Of a DNA stretch of 64,000 bases, positions 53,742 through 61,755 are shown in pieces. Under the pieces are notes generated by a model, which worked only from the letters and a program-made list of their open reading frames with translations, was not told the origin of the DNA and ran no database searches. A program made the position numbers and the translations under genes. Origin of the DNA: DATJKD01 sp963834855 (GTDB lineage Bacteria; Pseudomonadota; Gammaproteobacteria; Steroidobacterales; Steroidobacteraceae); contig CAWIDH010000029.1 of assembly GCA_963834855.1 (NCBI GenBank), positions 1 to 64,000 on the forward strand, written 5' to 3'. The stretch's first letter is position 1; each line of letters begins with the position of its first letter.

Positions 53742-55569
53742 ATGGCATACGTCGCGATCGCGGACCAGCACGCGCACCTGCACGATCCGCAGACCTTCGT
53801 CACCAAGTACATCTGGAGCCAGGACCACAAGGTCATCGCGATCCAGTACACGATCACCGCGATCGGGATCGGGCTCGTCGCGCTCGCGCTGTCGGTGATG
53901 ATGCGGATGCAGCTGGGCTTCCCGGACACGTTCCGCTTCATCAGCCCGGACAACTATTACCAGTTCGTCACCATGCACGGGATGATCATGGTGATCTACC
54001 TGCTCACGGCGCTGTTCCTGGGCGGGTTCGGGAACTTCCTGATCCCGCTGATGTGCGGCGCGCGGGACATGGTCTTCCCGTACATGAACATGCTCTCCTA
54101 CTGGGTCTACCTGCTGGCCGTGCTCGTGCTCGTGGCGAGCTTCTTCGTGCCGGGCGGGCCCACGGGGGCCGGCTGGACGCTGTATCCGCCGCAGGCCATC
54201 TCACACGGCACCGCCGGCGCGAACTGGGGCATCACGCTGATGCTCGCGTCGCTCGCGATCTTCATCGTCGCCTTCACGATGGGCGGGTTGAACTACGTGA
54301 CCACCGTGCTGCAGGCGCGCTGCCGCGGGATGACGCTGATGCGGATGCCGCTCGCAGTCTGGGGCATCTTCATGGCGACCATCCTGGGCCTGCTCGCCTT
54401 CCCCGCGCTGCTCGTGAGCGCCGTGATGATGACGCTCGACCTGCAGATCGGCACCAGCTTCTTCATGCCGGCGATCGTGTCGATGGGCGAGCAGACCGGG
54501 CACGCCGGCGGCAGCCCGCTGCTGTTCCAGCACCTCTTCTGGTTCTTCGGACACCCCGAGGTCTACATCGTCGCGCTGCCGGCGTTCGGCATCGTCTCCG
54601 ACCTCATCAGCACGCACGCGCGGCGTCACATCTTCGGTTACCGGATGATGGTCTGGGCGATCCTCGCGATCGGCGTGCTCTCGTTCGTCGTGTGGGCGCA
54701 CCACATGTACGTGAGCGGCATGAACCCGTATTTCGGGTTCTTCTTCGCCACGACCACCCTGATCATCGCCGTGCCGACGGCCATCAAGGTCTATAACTGG
54801 GTGCTGACGCTGTGGCGCGGCCACATCCACCTCACGGTGCCGATGCTGTTCGCGATCGGCTTCGTGTTCACCTTCATCAATGGCGGGCTCACGGGGCTCT
54901 TCCTGGGCAACGTCACCGTGGACGTGCCTCTGTCGGACACCTACTTCGTCGTCGCGCACTTCCACATGGTGATGGGTGTCTCGCCGATCCTGGTCGTGTT
55001 CGGGGCGATCTATCACTGGTACCCGAAGGCGACCGGCCGGATGCTCAACGACACGATGGGCCGGATCCACTTCTGGTGCACGTTCCTCGGCACCTACGCG
55101 ATCTACCTGCCGATGCACTACCTGGGGATCCTGGGCGTGCCGCGCCGCTACTACGCGCTCGGCGACACGTACTTCATCCCCGACTCCGTGCACACTGATG
55201 AATGAGGCGATCAGCATGGCGGCGTTCTTCGTCGCGGCCGTGCAGCTCGTGTTCCTGTTCAACCTGATCTGGAGCCTCAAGAACGGCAAGCCCGCAGGCC
55301 CCAATCCCTGGCGGGCGACGACGCTCGAGTGGTTCACGCCCGACACGCCGCCGCGCCACGGCAACTGGGGGCCGGAGCTGCCGGTCGTCTACCGCTGGGC
55401 GTACGAATACGGCGTGCCCGACCTGAAGGACGACTTCGTGCCGCAGAACCAGCCGCCCGCCGCCGGCGCGGACGCGCAGTTCCATGGGCACGGCCACGGC
55501 TATGGCCCGGGGCACGGCCACGGTCACGAGCACTCGCCCGGACACGACGACTCGCACGGTCACAGGTGA
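53742..55569 (+). CDS. ctaD: cytochrome c oxidase subunit I with His-rich tail, frameshifted
   Basis: The first 484 residues hold all heme and CuB ligands: His in QFVTMHGMIM, GHPEVYIVALPAFG, VVWAHHMYVSG, VVAHFHMVMG. After YFIPDSVHT the frame stops at 55205, but the next frame continues MNEAISMAAFFVAAVQLVFL, FNLIWSLKNGKPAG and on to 55569, which is the ordinary last helix. One base is extra near 55195. The joined protein is ~608 residues with a tail of His, Gly, Asp (HGHGHGYGPGHGHGHEHSPG) not found in ordinary A-type subunits I. Catalyses O2 reduction and proton pumping. Confidence 0.93.
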
Positions 55570-56252
55570 GCCTCACGATCGCATTCGCCGGTGTCCTCGC
55601 CGGCGTCGTCGTCTGGTGGCTGGTGGTACGCCGGCTCACGGCACGGCCGTGGGAGGCGCAGGGCGGCGCCGACGGACGGGAATCCGCCGGCACGGTGGGA
55701 CCCGAGCCCGCGCGCATCGGGCTCTGGATCTTCCTCGCGATCATCACCTCGCTCTTCGCGCTATTCATCACCGGTTACTGGATGCGCATGGGCCACGGCA
55801 TGGCGCACGGGCTCACGCACGACTGGCACGCGCTCGCCGAGCCGCGCGTGCTGTGGGTCAACACCGCGCTGCTCGCGCTCGGCAGCATCGCCATGCAGTG
55901 GGCGCGCTCGGCATCGAGCCGCGCCGATGCGCCGCGCGTGCGGCTTGCATGGACACTGGGCGGCGTGTTCGCCGTCGCCTTTCTCGTCGGGCAGTACGTC
56001 GCCTGGCGGCAGCTGCAGGCCGCGGGCTACTACGCCGCCGCGAACCCCGCCAACGCGTCCTTCTACCTGCTGACCGGCGTGCACGCCGTGCACCTGTTCG
56101 GTGGCCTCGTCGCCTGGGCGTGGACGGCGGCCCGGCTCTCGCGCGGCGCCGCGATCGACGACCTGCGTCTCAGCATCGAGTTGTGCAGCGTGTACTGGCA
56201 CTACCTGCTGCTGATCTGGCTGGTATTGTTCGGCTTGCTGCTCGCGACCTGA
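55566..56252 (+). CDS. heme-copper oxidase subunit III (first copy)
   Basis: 228 residues. GTG start overlaps the subunit I stop (GTGA). Helices include ARIGLWIFLAIITSLFALFI, WVNTALLALGSIAMQWA, LGGVFAVAFLVGQYVAW, and the family motif FYLLTGVHAVHLFGGLVAW, then CSVYWHYLLLIWLVLFGLLL. An extra N-terminal helix replaces the usual one. Transmits stability to subunit I and may bind lipid near the oxygen path. Confidence 0.88.
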   Translation: MSLTIAFAGVLAGVVVWWLVVRRLTARPWEAQGGADGRESAGTVGPEPARIGLWIFLAIITSLFALFITGYWMRMGHGMAHGLTHDWHALAEPRVLWVNTALLALGSIAMQWARSASSRADAPRVRLAWTLGGVFAVAFLVGQYVAWRQLQAAGYYAAANPANASFYLLTGVHAVHLFGGLVAWAWTAARLSRGAAIDDLRLSIELCSVYWHYLLLIWLVLFGLLLAT

Positions 56253-56270
56253 AGAAGGGCCCAAACGCAT

Positions 56271-56963
56271 ATGGCAGTGGAGACAGCGACGAGCGTCGTC
56301 CATCCGGCCGGGGTGACCCCCGGCCTCGAAGGTGTCGTCAGCGATTTCGCATCGGACAAGCAGGCCTTCGTCGTGCCCTGGGGCAAGGCGATGATGTGGA
56401 TCTTCCTGCTCTCCGACACCTTCATCTTCACGTGCTTCCTGACCTCGTACATGCACGTTCGCATCTCGTCCACGGTGCCGTGGCCGAACCCGAGCGAGGT
56501 CTTCGCGCTGACGATCGCGGGCCAGTCCATCCCGCTCATCCTGATCGCGATCATGACGTTCATCCTGATCTCGAGCAGCGGCACGATGGCGATGGCCGTC
56601 AACATGGGTTACCGCCGCAGGCGCGGGAAGACCGCCTCGCTGATGCTCATGACGGCCGGGTTTGGCGCGACCTTCGTCGGCATGCAGGCCTTCGAGTGGA
56701 CGAAGCTCATCATGGACGAGGGCGTGCGGCCCTGGAGCAACCCGATGGGCGCCGAGCAGTTCGGCGCGTCGTTCTTCATGATCACGGGTTTCCACGGGTT
56801 GCACGTGTCCGCGGGCGTGATCTACCTCGTGATAGTCGCGATGAAGGTCTGGCGCGGCGACTACGAGCGCAAGGGCTACGAGATCGTCGAGATCGCCGGC
56901 CTGTACTGGCACTTCGTCGACCTGGTCTGGGTATTCATCTTCGCGTTTTTCTATCTCTGGTAG
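56271..56963 (+). CDS. heme-copper oxidase subunit III (second copy)
   Basis: 230 residues. Typical COX III features: GKAMMWIFLLSDTFIFTCFL, NMGYRRRRGKTASLMLMTAG, FVGMQAFEWTKLIMDEG and FFMITGFHGLHVSAGVIYLV, then LYWHFVDLVWVFIFAFFYLW. It is nearer to canonical CoxC than the gene before it; the two share the GxHxxH motif and WH box but little else. They are 18 bp apart. Confidence 0.9.
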   Translation: MAVETATSVVHPAGVTPGLEGVVSDFASDKQAFVVPWGKAMMWIFLLSDTFIFTCFLTSYMHVRISSTVPWPNPSEVFALTIAGQSIPLILIAIMTFILISSSGTMAMAVNMGYRRRRGKTASLMLMTAGFGATFVGMQAFEWTKLIMDEGVRPWSNPMGAEQFGASFFMITGFHGLHVSAGVIYLVIVAMKVWRGDYERKGYEIVEIAGLYWHFVDLVWVFIFAFFYLW

Positions 56964-56972
56964 GGGGCATCC

Positions 56973-57320
56973 GTGTCCGCGAAAGAAGGTCAACAGCATC
57001 CGATCGCGATCTATCTCTGGATCTGGCTGCTGCTGTTCGTGCTGAGCACGTTCTCCTACATGGTCGACTACTTTCACCTGCAGGGCATGCTGCGCTGGTC
57101 GCTGATCATCATCTTCATGCTGCTCAAGGCCGGCTTCATCGTCGCCATCTTCATGCACATGAACTGGGAACGACTCGCGCTCAAGCTCGCGATCCTCGTG
57201 CCGCCGCTCGCCCTGCTGATCCTGATCGGTCTCATGGCCGTCGAAGGCGACTACACCTTCCTCACGCGCTCCGATTCCTTCATCAAGCCAAACATCGAAG
57301 CGAGCGCGCCTGCGCATTGA
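56973..57320 (+). CDS. cytochrome c oxidase subunit IV
   Basis: 115 residues, GTG start. Three helices (IAIYLWIWLLLFVLSTFSYM, LRWSLIIIFMLLKAGFIVAI, LKLAILVPPLALLILIGLMA) and HMNWERL between the second and third, the pattern of prokaryotic subunit IV (COX4_pro/CyoD-like). Closes the oxidase operon. The next gene has its own promoter-like element 93 bp downstream. Confidence 0.88.
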   Translation: MSAKEGQQHPIAIYLWIWLLLFVLSTFSYMVDYFHLQGMLRWSLIIIFMLLKAGFIVAIFMHMNWERLALKLAILVPPLALLILIGLMAVEGDYTFLTRSDSFIKPNIEASAPAH

Positions 57321-57415
57321 TCGTGCGCGCGGTGAACCTCGTTTTCGTGCGGTACATCGCGAACGAGTTGATTGCGTGATTCCGGAAATGAGGCATGTCC
57401 CCATTTCCTTTTACG

Positions 57416-57421
57416 TATAAT
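57416..57421 (+). promoter_or_regulatory. -10 box candidate for the cyanophycinase gene
   Basis: A consensus TATAAT, 36 bp before the ATG, in an AT-rich pocket of GC-rich DNA. No good -35 is seen 16-18 bp upstream. A small inverted repeat, GGAAATG (57384-57390) with CATTTCC (57402-57408), followed by TTTT, lies just upstream and may end the oxidase transcript. Confidence 0.45.
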
Positions 57422-57456
57422 GGCGCGCATCGAAATGGCAGGAGGAGCACGACTGG

Positions 57457-58296
57457 ATGCCGAGCAAGGTCCCTGAGGGCGAGACCCGCGGCTGGATCGT
57501 CCCCATCGGCGGGGCGGAAAACAAGGAGAACGACCCGCGCATCCTGAAGCGCTTCGTCGACGTGTCGGGCGGCGCCGACGCCGACATCGTCGTGATCCCG
57601 ACTGCGAGCCGCGCGCACGAGACCGGCGCGCGTTACCAGGAGGTGTTCCGCGAGCTGGGCGCGGCCCACGTCTCGATCATGGACTTCGACACGCGGCGCG
57701 ACTGCCAGGAGCCCCGCCGCCTCGAGCGCCTCGAGCGGGCGACCGGCATCTTCTTCACCGGCGGCAACCAGCTTCGCCTGACGACGCTGCTCGGCGGCAC
57801 GCCGGTCGCCAAGCTCATCCGCACCCGCAACGCGCACGGAGTCACGGTAGGCGGCACGAGCGCCGGCGCGAGCATCCTCTCCGAGCACATGATCGCCTTC
57901 GGTGACGAGGGCTCGTCCGCGATCTCGGGCAGCGTGCGGCTCGCCCCGGGGCTCGGGCTCACCAACCGTTTCGTGATCGACCAGCATTTCCGCGAGCGCG
58001 ACCGGTTCGGACGCCTGCTCACCGCACTTGCCTACAACCCCTTCGCGGTCGGCATCGGCCTCGACGAGGACACGGCGGCCTTCATCGGCCCGACCAACCT
58101 CCTCGAAGTGGAGGGCACCGGCGGCGTGACGGTCGTCGATGCCTCGGACATGAGCTATTCCTCGATGGACAGTGCCGAGGAAGGCCAGCCGCTCTGCATG
58201 CTCGGGCTCAAGGTTCACCTGCTGGTCGCCGGCGCGACGTTCAACCTCCACTCCCGCGTCGCCTCGGCCCGCGCTCTCCGTACGTCGCGGGAGTAG
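57457..58296 (+). CDS. cphB: cyanophycinase
   Basis: 279 residues. Peptidase S51: GWIVPIGGAENKEND at the start, FFTGGNQLRLTTLLGGTPV, and the nucleophile Ser135 in VGGTSAGASILSEHM; GLGLTNRFVIDQHFRERDR and GIGLDEDTAAF follow. It cleaves cyanophycin (multi-L-arginyl-poly-L-aspartate) to beta-Asp-Arg dipeptides in the cytoplasm. AGGAGGA 9 bp upstream. It is followed by a large inverted repeat, then cphA. Confidence 0.93.
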   Translation: MPSKVPEGETRGWIVPIGGAENKENDPRILKRFVDVSGGADADIVVIPTASRAHETGARYQEVFRELGAAHVSIMDFDTRRDCQEPRRLERLERATGIFFTGGNQLRLTTLLGGTPVAKLIRTRNAHGVTVGGTSAGASILSEHMIAFGDEGSSAISGSVRLAPGLGLTNRFVIDQHFRERDRFGRLLTALAYNPFAVGIGLDEDTAAFIGPTNLLEVEGTGGVTVVDASDMSYSSMDSAEEGQPLCMLGLKVHLLVAGATFNLHSRVASARALRTSRE

Positions 58297-58877
58297 CCGC
58301 GGAGGCTGCTCGCCGGGGCTCGGCCCGAGTTGGCTCGCTGCTCGCCGACGCTCGGCCCGGGTGCCTCGCTGGGCCGCTGACCACGATCGACGGTCGTTGC
58401 AGGGCTGAAGATGGGTGCCCCGCACGTTTTGTCGGAGCACGCCGATCGGCGCTGGTATCGCGGAATCGTCGCAGAGTCATGACTTCGAGAGTGCCCGCGA
58501 CGTCTACCTGTGGCGGATCAGGCGTCGTCGCGGCCACGAGACACCCGGTCCAAACGCCGGCTCGCCGATGCCGCAGTGGCGTCCGGCGCGTCGATGCCAC
58601 GGTGGGATCACGAGCCGACGCGTGGACGCGGTGTATCCCAGCCGCGACGAGGCATCGGTCGTGCACAGGTAGACGTCGCGGGCACTCTGAGCGAAGGTCG
58701 CCTCGACGATTCCGCGATACCAACGACCGTTCGGCGTGCTCCGACAGAACGTGCGGGGCACCATCTTCCGCCGTGCAACGACCCTCGACTCGTGGTGAGC
58801 GGCTGGGGATACACCGCGGCCGGGCGGCGGCGAGCAGCGGCCACCTTCGGCCGAGCGCCGGCGAGCAACCTCCCACG
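58297..58877. repeat. large imperfect inverted repeat between cphB and cphA
   Basis: Two arms of about 290 bases face each other around position 58588. The best blocks: 58491-58512 with 58664-58685 (22 bp identical), 58453-58471 with 58704-58722 (19 bp identical), 58414-58427 with 58749-58762, and outer 58301-58305 with 58869-58873. All pair sums lie between 117174 and 117176, so the arms are collinear with few indels. It fills nearly the whole gap. It has no transposase, though both arms carry a similar short frame (PRTFCRSTP-). cphA starts 80 bp beyond it. Confidence 0.85.
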
Positions 58878-58956
58878 GCGCCGGCAATTGCAGCCGGCGC
58901 GACGTCGCGCGTAGCGTTACCTCCGGGGTCGAACCGAAGAACACAGGGGTCAGCCA

Positions 58957-61755
58957 TTGCGCATCCTTGACCGCTCCGTCTACGTCGGGCCGTCGCACTA
59001 CGCGCGTTTTCCTGTCATCCGGCTCGAGCTCGACCTGCAGGAACTCGAGGCCTGGCCCACCGGCCGGCTCGGCGCCCGATACGTCGACGGGCTCGCCGCG
59101 GCGCTGCCGGGCCTCGTCGACCACGGCTGCTCGTACCGTGAGCCGGGCGGATTCCTGCGTCGCATGCGCGAGGAGGAGGGGACCTGGCTCGGACACGTCC
59201 TCGAGCACGTCGCGATCGAGTTGCAGAACGTCGCCGGCGAGGACGTCACCTTCGGCAAGACCCGGAGCCTGGACGGGCGGCCCGGCGTCTACACGGTGAT
59301 CTACGAGTTCGCGCAGCGCGACGAGGGCGTGGCGGCAGGCGAGCTGGGCTTGAGGCTCCTGTGCTCGCTGCTGCCCGCGGAGCTGCGACCCGCCGGCAGC
59401 GTGCCCGAAGGCTGGAGCTGGCCCGAGGCCCGCGACGAGTTCATCCGCTTCGCGCAGCGCCGCGCGCTCGGTCCGTCCACGGCGTCGCTCGTCCGCGCGG
59501 CGGAAGCGCGCCGTATTCCGTGGCTGCGGCTCAACGACCAGTCGCTGGTGCAGCTGGGCCACGGCCGCTACCAGCAGCGCATCCAGGCGACCGTGAGCGG
59601 ACGCACGCCGCACATCGCGGTCGAGCTCGCAAGCGACAAGGAGGAGACGAACAAGATCCTCGCCTCGCTCGGCCTGCCGGTTCCGCGCCAGGAGCTGGTG
59701 CAGAACGAGGGCCAGGCCGTGCGCGGCGCGCGGCGCATCGGCTATCCCGTGGTCACCAAGCCCTACAACGGCAACCACGGACGCGGCATCTCGATCCGGC
59801 TCACGACCGAAGAGGAAGTCGCCGCCGGCTTCAAGCTGGCGCGAGAGCACTCCCGCTCCGTGATCGTCGAGACCTTCCTCGAGGGGGACGATCACCGGCT
59901 GCTGGTCGTCAACGGCGAGCTCGTCGCCGCCACGCGGCGCACGCCCGGCCACGTGGTTGGCGACGGTACGCACACGATCGCGCAGCTGATCGACATCGTG
60001 AACGAGGACCCGCGCCGCGGCGTCGGTCACGAAAAGGTGCTCACGCGGCTCGAGCTCGATGCGCAGGCCGAGCAGATGCTCGCGCGCGCGGGGCTCACGG
60101 CGGGGTCGGTGCCGCCCGCGGGGCAGGTCGTGTACCTGCGCAAGACCGCGAATCTCTCGACCGGCGGCACGGCCACCGACGTCACCGACGTCATCCACCC
60201 GGACAACCGCGACATGGCGGTGCGCGCCATCCGCGCGATCGGCCTCGACGTGGGCGGAGTCGACTTCCTCTCGACCGACATCACCGAGAGCTACCGCACG
60301 ATCGGTGGCGGGATCTGCGAGGTGAACGCCGCGCCGGGCTTCCGCATGCACGTCGCGCCGTCCGAGGGCACCTCGCGCGACGTGGCGGGGCCGGTGATCG
60401 ACATGCTGTTTCCGCCCGGCACGCCGTCGCGCGTGCCGATCGCGGCGATCACGGGCACCAACGGCAAGACCACCACCGCGCGGATGCTGGCGCACATCGC
60501 GAAGATGGCCGGCTACACGCCGGGGTTCACGACCACCGACGGCGTCTACATCGACGGCCAGCGCACCGTGCAGGGCGACATGACCGGCCCGGTGTCGGCG
60601 CAGATGGTGCTCGCCGATCCGCAGATCGACATCGCCGTTCTCGAGACGGCGCGCGGCGGGCTGCTGCGCGCCGGGATGGGCGTGCACGAGGTCAACGTCG
60701 GCGCGGTGCTCAACGTGCAGTCCGACCACCTCGGGCTCAAGGGCATCGACACGCTCGAGCAGCTCGCCGAGGTCAAGCGGGTCGTGATCGAGGTCGCGAC
60801 CGACTGCGCGGTGCTGAACGCCGACGATCCGCTGGTGGCCAGGATGTCGGGCTACACCGACGCGGCCAGCATCTGCTACGTGACCATGAACCCGAGCCAC
60901 GCACTGGTGCGCGAGCATGTCCGTGCGGGCGGTCGTGCCTGCGCGCTGGAGGCCGGCGTCAACGGCCACATGATCACGCTCTACGACAAGGGCAGTCACA
61001 TCCCGCTGCTCTGGACCCACCTGATCCCGGCGACGCTCGAGGGGCGCGCGACGCACAACGTGCAGAACGCGATGTTCGCGGCCGCGATGGCCTTCTCGCT
61101 CGGCATCAAGCTCGATGCGATCCGACAGGGCCTGCGCACCTTCGACACGACCTTCTTCCAGGCGCCCGGCCGCATGAACGTGTTCAGCGAGCACCCGTTC
61201 AAGGTGCTGTTCGACTACGGGCACAACGCGCACGCCGTCTCGGCCATAGCCGACCTCGCGCAGCGGCTCGATGTCACCGGGCGGCGCATCGTCGTGATGG
61301 CCGGGCCCGGCGACCGCCGCGACGAGGACCTGCACGCCATCGCGATGGCAGTGGCGGGGCGCTTCGATCACTACATCTGCCGCCGCGACGACAACCTCCG
61401 CGACCGCGACGGCGACGAAGTGCCACGCATCCTCGCGAAGTCATTGATGGGTGCGGGCGTGTCGAAGGAGCAGATCTCGATCATCCCGGACGAACAGGCC
61501 GCGATCGACGCCGGGCTCAACATGGGGCAGCCGGGCGACCTGCTCCTGGTCTTCGCCGATCACCTGACGCGCTCCTGGAAGCAGATCACCAGGTTCCGTC
61601 CAACCGGCTCGCCCGAGCCGGCGGCGACTCCCACGCGCGCGCCTTCCGTGCCGCTCATCGCGGAACCCGCGCACGACGAGCCCGCGCTCGTGAGCCTCGA
61701 GGGGCTGATCCGCGACGAGCGCGGCATCCACTACGCCCCGGAGGGTGAGGACTGA
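58957..61755 (+). CDS. cphA: cyanophycin synthetase
   Basis: 932 residues. An N-terminal domain (to ~200) precedes an ATP-grasp module (AVELASDKEETNKILASLGL, GYPVVTKPYNGNHGRGISI, VETFLEGDDHRLLVVNGELV) that adds Asp, then a Mur-ligase module with ATP loop GTNGKTTT at 500-507, ETARGGLLRAGMGVHEVNVG, QSDHLGLKGIDT and DYGHNAHAVSAI that adds Arg. The start is TTG 58957; no ATG is nearer. ~60 residues longer than classic CphA, with a Pro/Ala-rich tail. It makes a nitrogen/carbon store. Its stop is overlapped by the next gene. Confidence 0.93.
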   Translation: MRILDRSVYVGPSHYARFPVIRLELDLQELEAWPTGRLGARYVDGLAAALPGLVDHGCSYREPGGFLRRMREEEGTWLGHVLEHVAIELQNVAGEDVTFGKTRSLDGRPGVYTVIYEFAQRDEGVAAGELGLRLLCSLLPAELRPAGSVPEGWSWPEARDEFIRFAQRRALGPSTASLVRAAEARRIPWLRLNDQSLVQLGHGRYQQRIQATVSGRTPHIAVELASDKEETNKILASLGLPVPRQELVQNEGQAVRGARRIGYPVVTKPYNGNHGRGISIRLTTEEEVAAGFKLAREHSRSVIVETFLEGDDHRLLVVNGELVAATRRTPGHVVGDGTHTIAQLIDIVNEDPRRGVGHEKVLTRLELDAQAEQMLARAGLTAGSVPPAGQVVYLRKTANLSTGGTATDVTDVIHPDNRDMAVRAIRAIGLDVGGVDFLSTDITESYRTIGGGICEVNAAPGFRMHVAPSEGTSRDVAGPVIDMLFPPGTPSRVPIAAITGTNGKTTTARMLAHIAKMAGYTPGFTTTDGVYIDGQRTVQGDMTGPVSAQMVLADPQIDIAVLETARGGLLRAGMGVHEVNVGAVLNVQSDHLGLKGIDTLEQLAEVKRVVIEVATDCAVLNADDPLVARMSGYTDAASICYVTMNPSHALVREHVRAGGRACALEAGVNGHMITLYDKGSHIPLLWTHLIPATLEGRATHNVQNAMFAAAMAFSLGIKLDAIRQGLRTFDTTFFQAPGRMNVFSEHPFKVLFDYGHNAHAVSAIADLAQRLDVTGRRIVVMAGPGDRRDEDLHAIAMAVAGRFDHYICRRDDNLRDRDGDEVPRILAKSLMGAGVSKEQISIIPDEQAAIDAGLNMGQPGDLLLVFADHLTRSWKQITRFRPTGSPEPAATPTRAPSVPLIAEPAHDEPALVSLEGLIRDERGIHYAPEGED

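Noticed and set aside
51596..53953. Minus-strand frame of 785 codons opposite coxB
   Set aside because: Antisense shadow; coxB has CuA and two heme motifs in the other strand.
58504..61371. Minus-strand frame of 955 codons opposite cphA
   Set aside because: Antisense shadow of a strong gene in GC-rich DNA; composition dominated by His/Arg/Asp/Val with no domain. Only its end over the inverted repeat is of interest.
61604..61621. CCGGCTCG-CC-CGAGCCGG palindrome resembling the intergenic repeat
   Set aside because: Inside cphA coding sequence, two-base centre, no A/T flanks; explained by codons for Gly-Ser-Pro-Glu-Pro.
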